Assembly: GCF_020026455.1 (NCBI RefSeq)
Contig: NZ_JAHHQJ010000003.1
Location: 156,572 to 220,571 of the forward strand
Direction: 5' to 3'
Length of the DNA stretch: 64,000 nucleotides
Source: Alistipes sp.
GTDB lineage: Bacteria; Bacteroidota; Bacteroidia; Bacteroidales; Rikenellaceae
The notes under the pieces were generated by a model. It worked only from the letters and a program-made list of their open reading frames with translations. It made no database searches and was not told the DNA's origin. Positions 53,173-60,525 of this stretch are shown here, one piece after another (positions within the stretch are counted from its first letter, which is position 1; each line of letters opens with the position of its first letter). Position numbers and translations under genes: made by a program.

Positions 53173-54831
53173 TCAGTCCTTCGCCCGACCTATTTTCATC
53201 ACCTCCTGCTCCAGCAGGTCCCGGTTGCCGGCAGCCTTGTTGCGCACCTTCGTGCGATAATTATAAATTGTGGTGATGGAATAGCGCAGAAACTGGGCTA
53301 TCTTCACACTGTCGGTAATTCCTAATCGGATCAATGCAAAGATACGCAACTCGGTATTCATCCTTTCGCCGTTTTTCAAGACAATCTGCTCATCGGCGGC
53401 AAGCAAAGCATTGAAATCTTCTACAAAAGCAGGAAAGAGTTGCAGGAAGGCATCATCGAAGTTTGCATAGAACTTTTTCAACTCTCCTTCTATGAATTTG
53501 GAAGACTTAATCGTCTTGTAAAGCTCGTCCATGTTTCCGGCGGCAGCAATCTTGCCCAATGACCGGCGGTAGGTATCCATCTTTTCCAAATAGATCGAAC
53601 ACTGATCCATATATCGGCCGATATACTCCTCCTTCAGATACGAGTTTTCAGCGATACTGTGGTTGGCCTCCTTGAGTTTGAGCATCGAGAGGTGGAGTTC
53701 TTCATTCAGCTCCTTCAACCGCTTGTTGGCGTCGATCACTTCTCTGCGGGCTACAGCCAGCTTCTTCATCTGCTTGTAGACATAGAATATGGCCAGCAAC
53801 AGAAAAAATGAAAGGATGCTGATTGACAGCAGCGTCCATTCCATTTGTTCCTGCTGTTTCTCCGTCTTTTGCTGATAAGCGTCGTTGATGATGGGGAAAA
53901 TCTCCAGGATCTCCAGTTTACGCAAGCGGGCATTGCAGGCTGCGGCATCTTCCATGCAGATCTTCACATAAGAATAGGCCCGCTCGATATCTCCTTCCTG
54001 ATAAAGCAATACGGCCAGCTTACGCAACGAGATATACTCCCGGACAGCAGTTTTCATATCGGCAATGGCCGAAACGATCAGAAATTCTTTTTCTTTCTCC
54101 CGATCCCCTTTCAGACGATAGGATTCCGATAAGGTATAGGCGCCAATTGCCACCTCATGCTCGTCTTCCTCCTGCCGGGCCAGATAATCCGTCAGCAGAC
54201 AAATGGCCTTATCGTATTCGTTGCGCACATTATACTGGTCGGACCGAATCAAGGTATATATCAACAGATTGTCCTTATTGACCTGCAACAACGAATCCCG
54301 GTATCTGTCGGTAAGTTCCGCATAAAGAATCCGCTCATTCTTCGTAACCGCATAATCGGCCATCAGCCCGTAGATCGTGCGATAAATATGGTAGTAATAG
54401 GGCCGGAGGTTTTCCGACAACTGCTCCGCATGAATATCGCGCATCAGATCCATCGCCTCCTTGTACATGCCCGTCAGCCCCAGGACATCGGCCTTATTCA
54501 TCCGGGCATTATCCATGTATTCCCGGTTTCCGATACGCATGGCGATCTGCTCCCTCTCCTCGGCCACACGGAGGGCCGAATCCGTATTGAAGGAACGATA
54601 CTCATCCAACAAAGCCCCGAGAATGGCAAAATGGTCTTCATCCGATATTGCCTGAAACAACTGCCTCCTCAGCTTCTCCAGCCTCACCTCTTTTTGTTCC
54701 ATATATATGGGCCGTTTCTCTATCGCCTGATCCAATTTCAGCAATAAAGAATCTACCCGGCTACTGTCGCCAGCATAGACACGACACATGCCCATAATGC
54801 ACAAACACCCAATTGCAACTATCCTTTTCAT
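53173..54831 (-). CDS. SusR-like membrane-spanning transcriptional activator
   Basis: A 552-residue protein of the SusR/DUF6377 type. A signal peptide (to ~20) leads into a periplasmic helical TPR-like sensor (~25-325); one membrane helix spans about 331-352 (LLSISILSFFLLLAIFYVY); a cytoplasmic coiled coil follows (~355-395, IDANKRLKELNEELH), then a conserved block and a C-terminal helix-turn-helix (LRIFALIRLGITDSVKIAQFLRYSITTIYNYR). SusR of the Bacteroides starch locus senses maltose and activates sus genes; this homologue likely does the same for PUL2 with an alpha-glucan disaccharide. The ATG at 54831 is preferred to a non-ATG start at 54846. Confidence 0.88.
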   Translation of the reverse strand: MKRIVAIGCLCIMGMCRVYAGDSSRVDSLLLKLDQAIEKRPIYMEQKEVRLEKLRRQLFQAISDEDHFAILGALLDEYRSFNTDSALRVAEEREQIAMRIGNREYMDNARMNKADVLGLTGMYKEAMDLMRDIHAEQLSENLRPYYYHIYRTIYGLMADYAVTKNERILYAELTDRYRDSLLQVNKDNLLIYTLIRSDQYNVRNEYDKAICLLTDYLARQEEDEHEVAIGAYTLSESYRLKGDREKEKEFLIVSAIADMKTAVREYISLRKLAVLLYQEGDIERAYSYVKICMEDAAACNARLRKLEILEIFPIINDAYQQKTEKQQEQMEWTLLSISILSFFLLLAIFYVYKQMKKLAVARREVIDANKRLKELNEELHLSMLKLKEANHSIAENSYLKEEYIGRYMDQCSIYLEKMDTYRRSLGKIAAAGNMDELYKTIKSSKFIEGELKKFYANFDDAFLQLFPAFVEDFNALLAADEQIVLKNGERMNTELRIFALIRLGITDSVKIAQFLRYSITTIYNYRTKVRNKAAGNRDLLEQEVMKIGRAKD

Positions 54832-55126
54832 GGCTTTAGGAATCAATCAAAAAACTCCATGCTTGAAAGTTTCTTCGCAAAAGTAACTAAAAAGCCAAAG
54901 ACTTCGGCCCTTTTGTCCGCGCTATTTCACGATTCATCGCATCCTCCGCCAGCCCCCTCCTTGCGTGGCCCGAAGACGCACCGCCCCTCCGCCGGGAAGG
55001 GCGCATTGCCGATTGCCGGTTTCCAGAACGCAACGCCAGCCCCATCCGCTCCGGCTGCCCCCGACCAACCTGGCTCCAATCCCGAAAACCCACCCCGCCG
55101 CCATCCCCGAAGGATCAGCCGCAAAC
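54832..55126. other. Intergenic region upstream of the SusR-type gene
   Basis: Contains a TACTTTTG -7 element on the minus strand at 54878-54885, 46 bases before the regulator. The remaining ~240 bases are GC-rich and without recognisable genes. Confidence 0.45.
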
Positions 55127-55165
55127 GAAAAAGGGCTTGGCAATCTGATGATTACCAAGCCTTTT
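55127..55165 (-). terminator. Terminator of tRNA-Pro
   Basis: On the minus strand AAAAGGCTTGG pairs with CCAAGCCCTTTT around a 13-base loop, ending in TTTTTCG, seven bases past the tRNA. Confidence 0.75.
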
Positions 55166-55171
55166 CTTCAG

Positions 55172-55246
55172 TCGGGGTGACTGGATTCGAACCAGCGACC
55201 ACACGCCCCCCAGACGTGTACTCTAACCGGACTGAGCTACGCCCCG
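55172..55246 (-). tRNA. tRNA-Pro (GGG)
   Basis: Acceptor CGGGGCG / CACCCCG, D stem GCTC/GAGT-like, anticodon stem CACGT/GCGTG with loop CTGGGGG giving anticodon GGG, T stem CTGG/CCAG with TTCGAAT. Discriminator A; CCA is not encoded. Acceptor position 6:67 is a C-A mismatch. Confidence 0.93.
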
Positions 55247-55287
55247 ATTCCTTTGGCAAAAGAGCAAAACCCTTCGCTTTGGGACTG

Positions 55288-55295
55288 CAAATATA
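55288..55295 (-). promoter_or_regulatory. -7 element of tRNA-Pro
   Basis: TATATTTG on the minus strand, 41 bases before the tRNA. A TTTG lies 16 bases upstream of it, shorter than the usual 19-20. Confidence 0.5.
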
Positions 55296-55351
55296 GTACA
55301 TTTTTCGAAAACAAACACATTTCCGCCAGTTTTTTTTCTATTTTTGCAGAA

Positions 55352-55906
55352 ATGAAACGATTTTCACGTCTTCTGCTCCTCTTTTCCGCAGTCCCCGCAT
55401 CGGCCTGCGGGAGTTCTTCGAGGCCTGCCTCGGGCATCGGCCTCGCCTCAAACCCCTACATCCGGGAACGCCGCCTCCACGGCGAAGCCCGCAACGTGGG
55501 CCACGACACGAACCTCGATTTCGAACTGCCCGCCGCCTGTCGCCCCGACCTCATGCCGCCCTACGGCGCGACAGGCAAAACCTCCGCCGCCACAGCCAAA
55601 CACCGCAAACCGGGCCGTTCCTATATAATATATAAAGGCAAACGCATGGAGGAATCCCCGCAGGGCAAAACCGAATGGCCGGGCCCCACAGCCGGACTTC
55701 TCGACCTGCGCACTGCCGGAGACGACACGCCGCAACGGATCGCCCGAAACCGCCAGCTTCTGAAAGCATCCCCCGCCGCCACCCCCGCCGACGGCCGACC
55801 GGCAAACCGACCGGCAAACCAACTGGAAAACCGACCGGAAAACCAATCGACGCACCGACCGACGTCCGCCACGAAATACCGCTCAAATTCCATCTCCGCC
55901 CAATGA
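55352..55906 (+). CDS. Unrecognised lipoprotein-like protein ahead of an ABC importer
   Basis: A 184-residue product with an N-terminal hydrophobic stretch and a possible lipobox (ASAC, Cys19). The middle contains YIIYKGKRMEESPQ; the tail is Pro/Asn/Arg-rich with four-residue repeats (RPAN, RPAN, QLEN, RPEN). No family was recognised, and it does not resemble a periplasmic binding protein. Its stop overlaps the permease start (ATGA), which suggests translational coupling and supports it as a real gene. A TATTTTTG at 55339-55346 sits only five bases before the ATG, so transcription may start elsewhere. Possibly a degraded binding protein or an accessory factor. Confidence 0.5.
   Translation: MKRFSRLLLLFSAVPASACGSSSRPASGIGLASNPYIRERRLHGEARNVGHDTNLDFELPAACRPDLMPPYGATGKTSAATAKHRKPGRSYIIYKGKRMEESPQGKTEWPGPTAGLLDLRTAGDDTPQRIARNRQLLKASPAATPADGRPANRPANQLENRPENQSTHRPTSATKYRSNSISAQ
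55798..55857 (+). repeat. 12-bp tandem repeat
   Basis: About five units of the form ACCGG(C/A)AAACC(G/A), with the last degenerate. It lies in frame inside the lipoprotein-like gene and encodes its four-residue repeats. Confidence 0.75.
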
Positions 55907-56910
55907 CCCCACACAAAACCTCGCTCCTCTTCGCAACACTCGGCTTGCTCACCGCAGCGCTTTTCATCGCCGACCTCGCCGTCGGATCGGTCGCCGTGCC
56001 GCTCGGCGAGGTATGGGCCGCGCTCACGGGCGGCTGCTGCGACCCCGCAACCCGCGATATCATCCTCCAGATCCGCCTCCTGAAAGCCGTCATGGCCCTG
56101 TTTGCCGGCGCCGCCCTCGCCGCCGCGGGCCTCGAGATGCAGACCCTTTTCCGCAACCCGCTGGCCGGACCCTATGTGCTGGGCGTCAGCTCGGGAGCAG
56201 GCCTCGGCGTCGCCCTGTTCCTGCTGGGCGCGCCCCTGCTGGGCGTGGCGGGCCACTCGTTCGTCCGCTCGCTGGGCGTGGCCGGTGCCGCGTGGCTCGG
56301 CTCGGCGCTCGTTCTGTTCGTCGTGATGGCGGTCAGCCGCCGCATCAAGGACATCATGGTCATCCTCATCCTCGGCATGATGCTCGGCTCGGGCATCAGC
56401 TCGATCGTCGAAATCCTCCAATACCTGTCGAGCGAGGCGGCCCTCAAATCGTTCGTCGTCTGGACCATGGGATCGCTGGGCGACGTCACGGGCAGCCAGC
56501 TCGCCCTGCTGCTTCCCGTCGTCACCGCGGGACTGACGCTTGCCGTCGCCGTCATCAAGCCGCTCAACCTGCTGCTGCTGGGCGAACACTACGCCCGCAC
56601 GATGGGCCTCAACGTGCAGCGCACGCGCACGCTGATCTTCCTCTCCACGGTCCTGCTCGCGGGTACCGTCACCGCCTTCTGCGGCCCGGTGGGGTTCATC
56701 GGACTGGCCGTGCCGCACCTCACGCGCATGCTTTTCGCCTCGGCCGACCACCGCATCCTGATGCCGGGATCGATGCTCGCGGGCGCGGCCCTGCTTCTGG
56801 TCTGCGACCTCACGGCCAAGAGCCTCGCCCTGCCGATCAACACCATCACGGCCCTGATGGGCATCCCGGTCGTCATCTTCGTCGTCGTCCGCAACCGCAA
56901 TATCTTCTGA
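55903..56910 (+). CDS. FecCD-family ABC importer permease
   Basis: Inner-membrane permease of the iron-siderophore/haem/cobalamin (BtuC/FecCD) type. The 335-residue product has about ten hydrophobic spans and the family landmarks GAALAAAGLEMQTLFRNPLAGPYVLGVSSGAGLGVAL, VVWTMGSLG, CGPVGFIGLAVPHLTRML. The ATG at 55903 overlaps the preceding stop. The frame is open 76 codons further upstream, but those codons encode low-complexity sequence in another frame of the lipoprotein-like gene. The ATPase gene follows one base after the stop. The cargo (Fe-siderophore, haem or B12) cannot be told. Confidence 0.92.
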   Translation: MTPHKTSLLFATLGLLTAALFIADLAVGSVAVPLGEVWAALTGGCCDPATRDIILQIRLLKAVMALFAGAALAAAGLEMQTLFRNPLAGPYVLGVSSGAGLGVALFLLGAPLLGVAGHSFVRSLGVAGAAWLGSALVLFVVMAVSRRIKDIMVILILGMMLGSGISSIVEILQYLSSEAALKSFVVWTMGSLGDVTGSQLALLLPVVTAGLTLAVAVIKPLNLLLLGEHYARTMGLNVQRTRTLIFLSTVLLAGTVTAFCGPVGFIGLAVPHLTRMLFASADHRILMPGSMLAGAALLLVCDLTAKSLALPINTITALMGIPVVIFVVVRNRNIF

Positions 56911-56911
56911 C

Positions 56912-57772
56912 ATGAACATCACCCTCAACCATACCACACTCTCCTACGGCAGCCGCACGCTGCTCGAAGATGTCAGCACCGCCTTCGCCCCAGGATCGCT
57001 GACCGCACTGATCGGCCGCAACGGCACGGGCAAAAGCACCCTGCTGCGGGCCATCGCAGGCCTCGGGGCAACCACCGGCGGCGAGGTGAGACTCTGCGGC
57101 CGCCCGCTGACGTCGCTCACGCCCCACGAGCTGGCCACGACCGTGGGATTCGTCACCACCGACAAGGTCCGTATCGCCAACCTCTCCTGCGAGGACGTCG
57201 TGGCCCTAGGACGCGCCCCCTACACCAACTGGATCGGGCGCATGCAGGAGACCGACCGCACCATCGTCGCACGCTCACTCCGCCTGGTGGGGATGTCGTC
57301 CTTCGCCCGCAAGACCATGGACCGCATGTCCGACGGCGAATGCCAGCGGGTGATGATCGCCCGGGCTCTGGCCCAGGACACCCCGATCATCCTGCTCGAC
57401 GAACCCACGGCCTTCCTCGACCTTCCGAACCGCTACGAACTGGCGACACTGCTCCGGCGGCTGACCCGCGACGAGGGCAAATGCATCCTCTTCTCGACAC
57501 ACGACCTCGACGTGGCGCTCTCGCTCTGCGACTCGGTGGCGCTGATCGACACACCCTCGCTGCACCACCTCCCCGCCGGAGAGATGGTCGGCAGCGGACT
57601 GATCGAGCGTCTCTTCTCGGGCGAGAACGCCCGCTTCGACCCCGAGACGCGGACCGTCCGGCTCGCCCGAGAGGAACAAGAAACCTATTTGCTGAAAGGA
57701 AGCCGGCAAGCAGTATCACACGCAAGCGAACGGCCGTCATTGAGCTTCCCGCCGCCCAACACCCGCTCGTAG
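56912..57772 (+). CDS. FecE-type ABC importer ATPase
   Basis: Cytoplasmic ATPase partner of the FecCD permease, 286 residues. Walker A is GRNGTGKST near residue 36, the signature reads MSDGECQRV (divergent from LSGGQ, as often in this family), Walker B ILLDEPTAFLD, and the switch His is in STHDLD. The last ~30 residues (from LLKGSRQAVSHA) are low-complexity and overlap 88 bases with the convergent glycosyltransferase pseudogene, so the natural end may have been displaced. No binding-protein gene is seen in this operon. Confidence 0.92.
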   Translation: MNITLNHTTLSYGSRTLLEDVSTAFAPGSLTALIGRNGTGKSTLLRAIAGLGATTGGEVRLCGRPLTSLTPHELATTVGFVTTDKVRIANLSCEDVVALGRAPYTNWIGRMQETDRTIVARSLRLVGMSSFARKTMDRMSDGECQRVMIARALAQDTPIILLDEPTAFLDLPNRYELATLLRRLTRDEGKCILFSTHDLDVALSLCDSVALIDTPSLHHLPAGEMVGSGLIERLFSGENARFDPETRTVRLAREEQETYLLKGSRQAVSHASERPSLSFPPPNTRS

Positions 57773-58691
57773 CTGGCCAGATAATGTTCGGCCATGACCC
57801 GCTCATTGAACAGATCGCGGGCGTATTCGTGACAGATACGGGGTGAATACGCATTCCATTGCAAAAGCCGTTCCCGCAACTCCGAGGCGCTCGCCGACAA
57901 AGCCCCCACCTCAGGCACGACCAGCTCCGGCAACGACCCGTAAGGGGTACAGAAGACAGGCATCCCGAACCACAGGCTTTCGGTTACGGCAAGGCCGAAA
58001 GGCTCGTGCCATTTCACGGGGAAAATCAAGCCACGGGAGCCGCGCAGGTGAAAGCTCTTCTGCCGTTGATCCACCATCCCGAAAAACCGGACACAAGGGG
58101 GGGGGTAATTGTGAAACGGAATCCCATCTTGAAATTCAGCCGGGTTCCGCCCAGCACGCGAAGCTGCCCGTCCGGCAGGCCGCGCACCACGTCTATGGCC
58201 CCCTGTACGTTCTTCACCCGCCATGCTGCCTTGGCCAGGAAATGGAAATACCGGCGGCCGGGAAAACCGCCGAGGTCGGGCGCAGCGTATTCGTCCCAAT
58301 CCAATCCGTTATATACATACGTGCGGGCGCCGTGCCTTTCGGCATGGTTGCGGCTCACGAAAATCGCATTTTCACCGATCTCCCCCGACACGTTGCCGTG
58401 GACGGTCGTCACCGACGGCAGCTTCATCGCCGCCCGCTCCTCATCGGTAAAGATTCCGCGCCCTTCGTGGAAATGCACGATGTCGCCTCCGATCGCCGCG
58501 ATCTATTCGGCAAGCGGCCTGTCGTCACGCACGACCACCTCGGCGAAATCGCACACCGACCCGGCACGCGCGAGAAAGGTCACACGATGTCCGGCGCGAA
58601 CCAGTTCCCGGGCCAGGGCCCAGACCACACGCTCCGTACCGCCGTAACGAACCGCAGGCAACACTGCGTCCACAACCTGAATAATATCCAT
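57685..58691 (-). pseudogene. Glycosyltransferase (GT4-like), broken by a stop and a frameshift
   Basis: The reading begins MDIIQVVDAVLPAVRYGGTE at 58691, a typical GT4 N terminus with its donor-fold glycine loop. An in-frame TAG at 58503-58505 interrupts it (neighbouring frame suggests TGG to TAG, giving AEWIAAIGGD). The same frame then continues through HFHEG, VFVSRNHAERHG and FHFLAKAAWRVKNVQGAIDV. At a run of nine C (58097-58105) the match moves to another frame, continuing VRFFGMVDQ, GLIFPVKWHEPFGLAVTESLWFGMPVF and TPYGSLPELV, the nucleotide-sugar binding EPFGL-x2-TE motif. Ten or seven C would restore the frame. Sequencing error cannot be ruled out. Confidence 0.8.
58097..58105. repeat. 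Homopolymer of nine G (C9 on the coding strand)
   Basis: Lies exactly where the glycosyltransferase reading frame shifts. Such runs are prone to slippage in replication and in sequencing. Confidence 0.9.
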
Positions 58692-58760
58692 AATACAAGG
58701 GGTTAACGCGTACAAAAAATACAATAATTCCATTTTTTCAGCTCTTTTTTTCACATATTT

Positions 58761-58791
58761 TTTGCACAAGTCACTTTTTTGCTTACCTTTG
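58761..58791 (+). promoter_or_regulatory. Promoter of tRNA-Glu and probably rpsT
   Basis: TTTG (58761-58764), 19 bases, TACCTTTG (58784-58791), 43 bases before the tRNA. No other TAnnTTTG lies between the tRNA and rpsT. Confidence 0.8.
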
Positions 58792-58834
58792 CACCGCTAA
58801 AGCGCCCCCATTCGGGGTTCGCGATAGTGGTAAA

Positions 58835-58906
58835 GGCCCATTCGTCTATCGGTTAGGACGCAAGATTTTCATTCTTGAAAGAGGAGTTCGACTCTCCTAT
58901 GGGCTA
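58835..58906 (+). tRNA. tRNA-Glu (TTC)
   Basis: Acceptor GGCCCAT / ATGGGCT (G-T closing pair), D arm GTC...GGAC, anticodon stem CAAGA/TCTTG with loop TTTTCAT giving anticodon TTC, T stem AGGAG/CTCCT with loop TTCGACT, discriminator A. CCA is not encoded. Confidence 0.94.
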
Positions 58907-59149
58907 CAACGAAGGGGCCGGGGCCGGAACAGAAGCCAGACGGACGAAAGGACGAGAGAAGGAAGGGAGAAAGGGAGGAGGATCGAAATCTCCGAACCGC
59001 GTTGAAATCTCCGCCGCAGCCAAAAGAGCCGGAGCGTCCCCTACGGGTGAAAAACTTTTCGAGGAGCGGACTCCGGTCTATCCGAAAGCGGCCAAGGCCG
59101 TTTCAAGCCAAACGACTGAAAAAAGTAAAAAAATAACAATTAACGGATT

Positions 59150-59401
59150 ATGGCAAACCATAAGTCATCGAAGAAGAGAATTCGCCAGACCCTGACGAAG
59201 CGTGCTCACAACCGTCTGTTCCACAAGACGGCCCGCAACGCCGTGAAGGCCCTGCGCACGACCACCGAGAAGAGCGCCGCCGAGGCCCTGCTCCCGAAAG
59301 TAACCGCTATGCTCGACAAACTGGCAAAGCACAACATCGTGCACAAGAACAAGGCTGCGAACCTGAAGAGCTCGATCCAGCTCCACGTGAACGCGCTCTA
59401 A
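59150..59401 (+). CDS. rpsT: 30S ribosomal protein S20
   Basis: Small basic ribosomal protein binding the lower body of 16S rRNA. The 83-residue product starts MANHKSSKKRIRQTLTKRAHN, typical of S20, and folds as three helices rich in Lys/Arg; the conserved HKNKAANLKSSI is near the end. It lies 243 bases after tRNA-Glu with no separate promoter seen, so it is probably on the same primary transcript. The 240 bases between hold no recognised gene. Confidence 0.96.
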   Translation: MANHKSSKKRIRQTLTKRAHNRLFHKTARNAVKALRTTTEKSAAEALLPKVTAMLDKLAKHNIVHKNKAANLKSSIQLHVNAL

Positions 59402-59444
59402 ATCTTCGTCCGAGGGGGGGGGCAGCTCTCCCACAGCGAGACCG

Positions 59445-59476
59445 AAAAGCCGCACCGGAAACGGGCGGCTTTTTTC
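59445..59476 (+). terminator. Terminator of rpsT
   Basis: AAAAGCCG ... CGGCTTTT with an inner CCG-GAAA-CGG stem, followed by T6, 44 bases after the stop. Confidence 0.8.
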
Positions 59477-59855
59477 GTATCCCGGTCCCACCCGGCGCAG
59501 CAAAAAAGCACCGACGACGCACCCGAGCGGCGCTCCTGCCCTAACGGCACGCAAATCCGGGCAAAATACATCCCTCCTACACACAAAACCAGCTACATAC
59601 ATATCCTCCCTACGCACAAGCCCGAACTGCGGCACATCCAGAGTGTGCACCAGCCATCTCTGTGCTCTGCCCGACCTGCACCCCCGCCCGGCCTGGACGA
59701 CACAATCAGCTCGCCTCCTGCACACCAGCCCGGGCCCTGCACACCAGCCGGCCGGTACACAATTCGCCCCGGTACACAATTCGCCCCTGCCGGACTGAAT
59801 TCCGACAGGGGCGAATTTCCGTTCGGGAGACATTACTCCTCCGGACGCAGGCACT
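59477..59855. other. Intergenic region with short repeats and an adk hairpin
   Basis: No gene is supported. A 17-bp unit GGTACACAATTCGCCCC occurs twice in tandem (59754-59770, 59771-59787), and CTGCACACCAGCC occurs twice just before. A long hairpin at 59778-59817 (AATTCGCCCCTG with CAGGGGCGAATT, extended by CGG/CCG) lies about 40 bases after the adk stop and probably terminates adk, although no T run follows. Confidence 0.6.
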
Positions 59856-60431
59856 CTATTTCAGCCCATCGACCACCGCGGCAATGCGGGAGAAGACCTC
59901 CTCCATCGTCCCCACGCCGTCCACCGAGGCATATTTGCCCTGTGCGGCGTAGAAGTCGGCCACGACGGCCGTCTGCTTGTGGTACACGTCCAGACGCCCG
60001 CGAATCACCTCTTCCGAAGTGTCATCGGCGCGCCCCGAATCCTTGCCGCGCAGCAGGATGCGACGCACCAGTTCCTCCTCGGGCACGTGAATGTCGATCA
60101 TCATGTCGACCTTCAACCCCTGTCCGGCAAGGATTTTGTCGAACTCCTCGGCCTGCACCGTGGTGCGGGGAAAGCCGTCGAAAATGCAGCCGGCGACATC
60201 TTTGTGCTCGGCGACATAGTTCTCGATCATGCCGATTACGATCTCATCGGGAGCCAGCTTTCCGGCCTTGATATAGGCTTCCATGCTCTGTCCCAGCTGC
60301 GTACCGCGGCGAATTTCGTCGCGGATCACCTCGCCCGTGGAAACGTGATCAATTCCGTAGTGTTCCTTCAGGCGCTGTGCCTGCGTGCCTTTGCCGCAAC
60401 CCGGAGCGCCGAATAAGACGATATTTACCAT
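59856..60431 (-). CDS. adk: Adenylate kinase
   Basis: Phosphoryl transfer between ATP and AMP to give two ADP. The 191-residue product is the short-lid form. It has the P-loop GAPGCGKGTQA near residues 8-18, the AMP-binding STGEVIRDEI, the signature FDGFPRTTVQAEEFD and the lid arginines in RRILLRGKDSGRADD. No zinc-finger lid. It diverges from thiL, and the region between carries a -7 element for each. Confidence 0.97.
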   Translation of the reverse strand: MVNIVLFGAPGCGKGTQAQRLKEHYGIDHVSTGEVIRDEIRRGTQLGQSMEAYIKAGKLAPDEIVIGMIENYVAEHKDVAGCIFDGFPRTTVQAEEFDKILAGQGLKVDMMIDIHVPEEELVRRILLRGKDSGRADDTSEEVIRGRLDVYHKQTAVVADFYAAQGKYASVDGVGTMEEVFSRIAAVVDGLK

Positions 60432-60460
60432 AACTAACCCTTTTAGTAATTTGGATTGGG

Positions 60461-60468
60461 CAAAATTA
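60461..60468 (-). promoter_or_regulatory. -7 element of adk
   Basis: TAATTTTG on the minus strand, 29 bases before the adk ATG. A CTTG 18 bases upstream is the nearest -33 candidate. Confidence 0.5.
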
Positions 60469-60476
60469 AGTTATTT

Positions 60477-60508
60477 TTTGGGGAAACAAGAGTATTTCCT
60501 TAATTTTG
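60477..60508 (+). promoter_or_regulatory. thiL promoter
   Basis: TTTG (60477-60480), 20 bases, TAATTTTG (60501-60508), 17 bases before the thiL ATG. Close to the divergent adk -7 element. Confidence 0.8.
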
Positions 60509-60525
60509 TAAAAAATTTCAGATTC

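Larger units (their letters stand above)
38540..54831 (-). other. PUL2: SusR-regulated locus, probably for an alpha-glucan
   Basis: Regulator, SusC, SusD, SusE/F-like lipoprotein, two GH27-like lipoproteins, GH31 and GH97, all on the minus strand with gaps of 11-44 bases from susC onward. Codons are visibly AT-richer than in the flanking genes, suggesting acquisition. SusR-type control and a SusB-type GH97 suggest alpha-glucosidic substrates. GH13 amylase and GH66 dextranase are absent. Confidence 0.7.

Noticed and set aside
55300..55351. Cobalamin riboswitch ahead of the FecCD operon
   Set aside because: The space between tRNA-Pro and the operon is too short, and no B12-box-like sequence was seen.
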